Below are positions 56,900 through 64,000 of a DNA stretch of 64,000 nucleotides, in pieces. The stretch is from Atherix ibis. Its lineage: Eukaryota; Arthropoda; Insecta; Diptera; Athericidae. The stretch's first letter is position 1, and the number at the start of each line of letters is the position of its first letter. Both the position numbers and the translations under genes were made by a program. The notes beneath the pieces are model-generated. The model did not search any database, was not told the DNA's origin, and worked only from the letters and a program-made list of their open reading frames with translations. The stretch is taken from assembly GCA_958298945.1 (NCBI GenBank), contig OY282610.1, positions 66,647,088-66,711,087 of the forward strand. Direction: 5' to 3'.

Positions 56900-57560
56900 T
56901 TTCCCAGTAAAAGCAACGTCAGCGCCTGGTACGCACACTAAATCCGTCAACAGTTTCGTCAGGCCCAGAAAAATTGATCCGAAACGGTCATCCGACCAGC
57001 ATGGAAATCTAACGAGCGCATTTACCACCATACCCGCCATGCAGCAAAACCGGTTTGCGTTACTCACCAAAAAGAGGACGACGCAAAATGGCAATACCTA
57101 GTTTCAAAACCACGGCCAATCTTCATACAGATCAGCAAATTGGAGTTGGTCATTTCATGTGCAAGAAACGCGTAAAAGGCCTTCCAGGATATGGGAAAAC
57201 TGACGTGGCATATAGAAATATAGTCAAATATCTGGACAAATATGGACCCAGTTACTACACGTACCAAAGGAAGTAAAATAAGCCTATCCGTGTGGTAATT
57301 CGTCACCTTACAATTTTTATGAAAAATTAATGGTCTTTTTGAAATTAACGTGAAATTGTTTCACAAATGCAGCGTTCTCTGTGTTTGCTAATAGGGGGCA
57401 GACGCACGTGCATTGTTTGTGGATTTACGTTGCGATAGAATTGAAGAACAAAACCATATTTATACAATGACAACTAATCTTCGATTAGGCGAACTGGTCG
57501 ATAATACATCTTTTTAAATTCCCCTTCAACCGACATGGAAAAATTGGCTGCATTTCGCTG
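56900..57560 (+). pseudogene. Jockey-type ORF1 relic
   Basis: In shifting frames it gives NRFALLTKK (reference NRFQILASMD), KPRPIFIQISK (KPPPIFIKNV), then FMCKKRVKGLPGYGKTDVAY and RNIVKYLDKYGPSYYTYQRK (reference FICKAHIKGL ... YRSIVQYLDEMKADFHTYQAK), followed by RVVIRHL. From about 57310 decay is too strong to follow. It is another family member, more distant than the 47-kb relic. Confidence 0.65.
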
Positions 57561-58289
57561 TAAAATGTCTATACATCAACTAGGCTAGCATGAAAATAGG
57601 AGGTAACTGGTTCCGGTTCGTCAGCTCGCCGTCATCACACACGCTGCTCTACTTCTTTGCGAATTTCTTCTGAAACATCTTCGGATCAGTTTATTCTTTA
57701 TATTTTTAGCTAAATTCAATTTTTATATTTCCTAAACCTCATAAAAATTTATTTATTATTTAACTTGCATTTTATTTAAATTTTTTTGAAGTACTTTACT
57801 TAGAATCAAGTTAATATATTTTATGATAATTTCAGTTATTTATTAAATTTAAGAGGCTTAATCGAATAATTTTTTATTTATTGTAATTCGAAATCACATT
57901 AATTAAAGTCCTCATTAAATATGACTGGAAGTAATTGTGGTGCCCTTTTGTAATCACATTTTAAAAATTATTATTTTTTTTAAAATTCTTTGATAATATT
58001 TAAGTATGAGCCAGTTGAGTCATTTAACTATTTTATTACCGATTCTTATAAGTTTTTTGGAAGCATATTCTTGCTTAGTGTCGTTCAAGCTAATTACATC
58101 ATTCATATAATAAATTAAATTCGTTCGTTAGTAAGGAATCGGCCATTATCTAAACTAGCGGCTTCGCAGTACCAGTTAGTTGGCCTAAGCGAATTCAATT
58201 CTAATAGATTTCTGAAAGTCTTTTTTCTTTCTCCTAACAAGGAATAAAGAAATTAAAGTGAGTGACAACATCAAGAGAACCAAACCGAA
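57561..58289. other. AT-rich spacer, nothing recognised
   Basis: It separates two ORF1 relics. Because the second relic repeats part of the ORF1 region covered by the first, it is probably not an insertion splitting one element. Confidence 0.45.
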
Positions 58290-60020
58290 ATGTGAGGAAT
58301 TTCGCCAACTCGGCACGCTTCATAGCCAAGCGTTACAATCAGACACGCCCATTGGCGAAATTTAGAGCAACCTGGAAATACTCGGATTTCAAGTCCGGAG
58401 TATTTCAACCGTAAATAAAGAGGACAGCGACAACCGAAAAATAAAGATTTTTACGTGTAGAATCGCTGTTCTACACTAAAATCAAAGCAGAAGAGCCATA
58501 TCCCATTTTGAATATCTCCCAGTGCCATCGTTGCCAGGCTTTAGGTACAATAAGGCCTATTGCAGACGTCCGCCCAAGTACGATAAATATGCTGGAGAAC
58601 ATTTAGGATAAATATTCTGGGGAACAATTTTTATATGTCAGCAGATATAAAATTCCTGTTTACAATACGAACAATATAACTTCTTGAACAAACAACGTCT
58701 CTACTAACTCCCATAATCACATTTCTAACATCTGTCGTTACTCGTTTATCGTCTTTCACACATTCTATTCAATATTAAATATCGTCTCTAACCTCTAGTT
58801 CCCTTCCAAGCTTTCTTTGGAATGCTAATGGACTTATTATTACATGATGACGTAGAACTCATTACAGAAGTACACTTCACGCCCAGGTCCAACTTCTACA
58901 TACACGACTACACAAGTATCACAACTTATGACATTGACAATACTGTCCGCGGTAGTACTGCCATCCTCACAAGAAATTCCTAATCCTTTTCATTTCATTC
59001 CTATATTGACATCGCCATATCAATTGACTGCTCCCCTGCCCCAGTTTCATTCTTTCCACATCTCTATTGTCATCTCTCCTCCGACTCCTACATACTGACC
59101 AACTTCCCGATCCAAACTTCCTGACATACTAGATTATTTTATAACTAGCACTATTCGTACTTCCTTGTCCTAAAATCATTCCTTTCCGACCGACACTTCT
59201 ACGTAAACGAACCCAACGAACTCTCTAATATCTTTTCGATATTGGCTGGTGTTCCACAGGGTAGTATATTTGGACCTCCACAATATTTACACATCCGACA
59301 TCCCAATCTATTCCAATACCTTCTTTGCTACACAACGCCGAGATTCTCCAAATCCTAATAATACAAAACTGGTTTACCAGGTGCGAAATAAATATTAATA
59401 AACGTAACCTTTACTCTCTGCCATGAACCATGTCCTGCCATATAACTTAATGGCAGTGCCATACTACAACACACCGAATTTCGATACCTAGGACTGAACT
59501 CAGACAGACGCTTGACATGGAACCCACAAGACTTAAAAGACGAGAACTAAAAAGAAGATATCTACAACTACTTCGACTAATCTTAATTAACCTTACTATA
59601 AAAAACCAAGTACTTTTATACAGTGCCCTACTGAAAACCCATCTGGACTTACGGACCAGAACTCTGGGACTCTACTAAACTTTTCAATTCCCGTCAAATT
59701 CAATCCCTTCACTTATAAATATTCCGTACAAATAATGACGCTCTCTTTAATGTTCGCAATACTGTTATTCATCGCGATCTTGAAGTCCCATTCGTTTCTG
59801 ATATGGCTATGTCTCGTTATAAAAAGCTCTATTCCCGTATCTAATCCTCTAATCCACTTATTCAAGAACGCTTCTCTACTTCCTTCCTTAGAAACACCCA
59901 TTGAAGACTTACTGGTCGAATGATTTATTAAAACACTAAGTCTTAACACGCTAGCAGGAGAAGCTTTAATAGATGTTTACTCCCCACAACCTATTATTTA
60001 AATAAAACTGTTGTTATATC
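58290..60020 (+). pseudogene. Jockey relic: ORF1, EN, RT end and C-terminus with large internal deletion
   Basis: ORF1 remnants: SDTPIGEI-stop-SNLEILGFQVRSISTV (reference HTTPIEEIRKELEMLGHEV), KIKAEEPYP and a broken first knuckle CHRCQALGTI. Endonuclease: SFLWNANGLI, LITEVHFTPRSNFYIHDY, GSTAILTRNS and ILDYFITS (59130). The next piece is LSDRHFYVNEPNELSN with LAGVPQGSIFGP (59185-59275), so about 1.3 kb between EN and late RT is gone. Then RYLGLNSDRRLTWNP, TYGPELWDSTKLFNS, NTVIHRDLEVPF and a 3' end AATAGATGTTTACTCCCC near 59968. Confidence 0.8.
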
Positions 60021-60171
60021 AAGTATTTTGTGGTCATATTTGTCTTTTATATATACGATTACAAAAAAATAATATCGAACTTTTTTTTGGACAGCATGTA
60101 AACATTTTCTGTATCGAGCATGATTTTAAGCAAGTCATAAATACTATTTTGCTTGTAACATTTTTCTAATA

Positions 60172-60380
60172 GATGGCGCAGTCGTTCGTGTGCTGGACTA
60201 CCGTCCAAGGGGTCGTGGATTTGAGTCCCACTAAGGCATCGTCCTAGGGTAAGTACCTGTCATCACTTTCGCTTCGCTTCATATCATTTCATTTCATTTC
60301 CTCAACTCTTATCATCCCCTTGTGGTATTACAACGGTTTAAGTGTCTGCGACTGACAACAGCCAACTTGAACTAAAAAGA
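60172..60380 (+). repeat. tRNA-derived SINE, copy 3
   Basis: Head GATGGCGCAGTCGTTCGTG, TGCTGGACTACCGTCCAAGG and B-box GTGGATTTGAGTCCCACTAA match the two heads at 4491 and 4710. The body is again CT-rich (TTCATTTCATTTCC) before an unrelated tail. It lies about 150 bp after the end of a Jockey relic. Confidence 0.65.
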
Positions 60381-61899
60381 GTTTGAAATAATTAAGAGGT
60401 AAACTTCTAATTAATAGGCGACTATAGTAGAAAAAATTGCAGCAGTAATATCAGACCAAAAGGAGGGGAAAGGAGTTAAATTACTTGAATAACTTACAAA
60501 AGTGAAAATACAAAATCAGATGGAAATAAAATAAAATAGCGGAACCTGAAACCTCACAATTCAATGTTTTTATTATTATTTTCGCTTAAAAGTACAAGTT
60601 CTACTTTAGGGTCACAAGCTAACAGAGGAACAGTCTGGAAGCATAGAGAAAATCGAACGGGCATGGAATAGAATATTTAACGGATGACCGTTTTGAAGTG
60701 AAGGGAAATTGGATCAAAATAAATAATAGCTTGAGTAATGCAAGGACCCCAATTTCGAATTTGCTTTTGAATTTTATAAATTTTATATGGAATTAAATTG
60801 TCTTTTTTCCATTTGTTGTCCTAAAAATAATAGAAAAATGAGAAATTTGACTTAAATTGTAATATAAATTGTGGTTTTGCAGTGTGGCCGTTGTTCAGAA
60901 TAGTAAAAATTTCGTGAAGACGGTATTTTCCCTTTTAAAGTGAATCTACACGTATTTTCTTGATGATTTTTGATAATACAGAAAATGATCTGTTCTATGA
61001 GGACTGTTGAGACGCACTAGTGTGTCAGCTATTTTGAACTTGAATATTTGGACCTGCTTTGTAGCTGGCGAGTCGGGTGGTAGACGCTGAAGTGCCGTCT
61101 GTTCCATTTTAAGACATCCTCTATTATTACAAAAGTACTTCAAAAATTTTAGGTAACATGTGAGTAAAACTATATTGGATGTATTGGCGAATTAAATTTC
61201 GTTTTCCGGATTTATTTTAATTTTATTAATTCTCATGTTACTTGAACTTAGGAATTAATTAATAAGTTGACGTAGAAAAAGAATGTAACAAAAAATTAAC
61301 GAGACTACCTTTTATTTTTTAAATTTTAATATGGAATTATAGTCTTAAGTATTTAGTATTTAAAAAAAAATGTTTGCTATAAAAGTAAATTTTAAAGAAA
61401 AAAAATATTTAATACAAGAAAACTAAAGACCGCACTCTCAAAATTATATTTGTAACTAAAAATAAATAACACGCCTCCACACACATAACTTTTTTTTTAT
61501 TCCAAAGATTTTTAGACTGTATTGAATATTTTAGTTTAAAATTAATTTTGTGATAAGGCATTTTATGGAGTTTTGTTTCATATTATGAAATTTTTTTTGA
61601 TATATAATCCTTATGAACTATTGATTTTTTTTGTGTATGCAATGTAATTAATATTTTTTTAATAATTTTATTTCATAATGAACCTTTTCTTTAAAGCATA
61701 TATTGTAACGGACACTTGTTTTTGTATACATTTTTTTTGAAGAAGTTTGAAATTGCAAAGAAAAGAAAAGAGACTGTCTTATTATATAATTTAATTATTT
61801 TAGTTGTGTTTTGAAAAATGTGAATTTGTAAATAAAATAAGAAAAAAATCATAGAATAACGAAACAAAAATACTTTCTTTTTACCTGGTCCTTAGTTCC
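60381..61899. other. No gene recognised
   Basis: A 65-codon minus frame (60946-61143) begins MKYFCNNRGCLKMEQTALQR and has a somewhat balanced composition, but I do not recognise it. The rest is AT-rich. Confidence 0.4.
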
Positions 61900-62330
61900 C
61901 GGTAAAATCGTATCGTCGAACAATATGAGCTGAGCCTACAAAAGATAAATTGTCGTATATAAAAGGGGTACTTCCAACGTGCCGAAAAGTGCCAGGTGTT
62001 GATTTGGGGATGGCAAGGAAGGAGCAAGTAACATCCGAAACGGCTCTCTCTCCTGAATCCCTTTCACGTTTTTTCCGACCAAAATTACCGTCCCCCATTT
62101 TATCTTGACCTTCCCATTCTAAAACCTACCTGCTTACCCCCTAGAGAAAATTACAATTTTGGTGTCACCAGTTTAATTAAACCTTTCAGTATGATTTTTG
62201 TTTGTTATGTGTGAGTGCGAAGGCGATAGTAACATGCTAAGGGACCCCCCGATGATCCTGCAATGCTAACTTGCAAGCTTGCCCTGTTACTCCCTCGTCT
62301 TCTGGAGGTTCTGGTTAAATAATCAGACTC
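61900..62330 (+). repeat. Possible copy C of the dispersed repeat
   Basis: This GC-richer block has GATTTGGGGATGGCAAGGAA, comparable to GATTTGGGGAAAGGTCAGGG in copy A, CTCTCTCTCCTGAATCCC against CTCTCCCATC, and TTCAGTATGATTTTTG with GTTATGTGTGAGTGCG against the GTGATGATTTTATAGTTATG segment. Similarity is weaker than between A and B. Confidence 0.35.
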
Positions 62331-64000
62331 AACCATTCACGTCTGCATTTTTTAATTGTTTTTAACACCACCACCCAATGTTCTAATTCTTTTAGAGTTA
62401 AGCTACAAAAATAAAGAGGACTTATTACAAATATACGGAATTATTTTAATATTAAAAGGTGGATCGATTTCTTAGGGCCTACGTTTCTGAATATTATTCT
62501 CTTATTATTTTTTTGAAGGAAAAAACTACAATTTGGGGTTGATTGGACATGAAGGAAGCAGTAATGAAAAAAATAATACTCAGTTACTTGAAAATTTTAT
62601 CCAAAAGGAAAATAAAAAAAAACCAATAGAATAAAATTACGAAATTATAAATCTTTTAAAAAAAACGTCAGTGTTCAAAGAAAACTAATTTTTGGAGTAA
62701 ACCATTTTTTTTTAAATTTTAATTCTATATTATTTATTTGTTTATTCATTAATAAGTTAATAAATAATAAACAACAACATTATGCAATTATACTGAAATC
62801 GTAAATGGTTTGATAAGCTTTCTATTTGAATATTTTTAGTTCTACTTCACATAATTTATAGTTCGAAAATAAATATATTTATTTAAATTCGATATTTTTA
62901 TCAATCTTTTATTAAGTTAGCATATATTCTTTAAAAAAAAATCACATTTGGAGTTTTTATTATTTTTTAGGAGTTCTGTAACAAAAGACAATAAGAAGAA
63001 TCAGTTCGAGAGGACGCTTAAAAATTGATACATTTTTTGTGGAGACCCCTAAAATTTGTAGGTCCATTTTTTTAAAGAATGAAATTTCTTAAGTATCTTT
63101 ATTAACATTTCCATGAAAGTTTTATTCTTCAGTATTTTCAAATAAGTTTTAATTCTCAAAATATTTTTTAAGATTGTAAAAAATTGACAAAATTTATGTT
63201 TTGTTGACAGCTTATGCTGAGTTTGCTTTATTTAATATTTACAGAGGCTTTGTAAATAAATTTCAATAATAAAATACACAAAAATTCCACTGTTTTTTTA
63301 ATTAATTTAAATTCCTACAAATACGAATAACACAGATTCAAAATTAAGTTTCAAAAATTACTTTCTCAAATCAGTCTTGGTTTTGTTATTTGAGATATTA
63401 TTCAAATTTGTACCATCAAAATGATCCAATTTTATTCGCACAAAACTATCAATTTTGACGTTAACATTATTTTAGAAATGCCTTAAATTATTTTTGCTTT
63501 TATTGAACTTACAATTCTATATTTTTCATTTAATTATGTTCGTAATTGAAAGTAAATTTCCAAATTATATCTGAAATATGCTTTCAATAAATTATTCACT
63601 TTTTTATGTAAAAGCAGGAAATTGTCATTTTTCATACAATTAATATAAACTTAATATGAAAATTTTATTTTTTTACTTAACTTACAAATGTTACCGATTG
63701 AAGAATGTTAAATATTTACTTGGCTCTATGAAACAAGGATTATATATTTTAGAAATATTCTATTTAAAATAAAAAACCAATTACGTGTACGAGTTTTAGC
63801 GCTTCGGACACCTTAAAGGGTAATAACATTCGATATTATCCAAGGACTAAAGTATTCATAGTAGTAGGAATGATATTAATTATTATTGTTCACTTTCTGT
63901 AACTTTCTAATAACAAATTTAATTAATACTGTTTTCATATTAAAATTCACTTTGGGTTTTTGAAAAACTTTTCGATTAATTAACGCTGCCACAGAGACTG
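62331..64000. other. Very AT-rich stretch to the window end
   Basis: No gene, element terminus or ordered repeat recognised. Confidence 0.55.

Overview
The window is a piece of an AT-rich arthropod, most probably insect, nuclear genome. I see no intact host gene. What can be read is almost entirely transposable elements, old and young, in AT-rich DNA without recognisable genes. The insect assignment rests on element types: Jockey-, R1- and RTE-like non-LTR retrotransposons, mauritiana- and irritans-type mariners, a Helitron with insect-type termini and tRNA-derived SINEs. I cannot name the order or species.

Layout. 0.8-3.3 kb: 3' end of an R1-clade LINE beside a decayed Copia element and a possible gag relic. 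3.6-4.2 kb: RING-H2-like pseudogene with a proline-rich tail. 4.5-4.8 kb: two tRNA-derived SINE heads in tandem. 6.36-7.90 kb: a Helitron with both termini, carrying a 69-bp coding tandem repeat. 7.9-9.1 kb: truncated LINE. 12.7-13.7 kb: Mos1-like mariner, inactivated. 13.86-18.99 kb: a nest in which a probable LTR is split by an RTE-like LINE, which is itself split by a Jockey LINE and by an irritans-type mariner. 20.3-22.6 kb: another LINE. 24.0-25.0 and 32.9-33.5 kb: Jockey relics. 27.35-29.50 kb: a young 5'-truncated Jockey copy with a perfect 12-bp target duplication. 38.07-42.73 kb: a nearly complete member of the same Jockey family with both ORFs open. 46.7-49.5, 55.5-56.0, 56.9-57.6 and 58.3-60.0 kb: older Jockey-type relics and one RTE-like scrap. 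60.2 kb: a third SINE. The rest, notably 33.6-37.2 and 62.4-64 kb, is very AT-rich and I recognise nothing in it.

How the parts relate. One Jockey family (38.07 kb copy as reference) accounts for most of the coding-like DNA, with copies from nearly identical to barely recognisable. In the reference copy ORF1 and ORF2 lie in the same frame, separated only by TAA followed at once by ATG; an old relic at 47.2 kb keeps the same junction. The full-length copy could be the source type for the truncated one, but it has an unusual Tyr-to-Asn change in a conserved RT motif. Element edges, duplications and reading frames give a relative insertion history that can be tested by alignment. I found no CRISPR array, rRNA gene, true tRNA gene or host operon-like unit.
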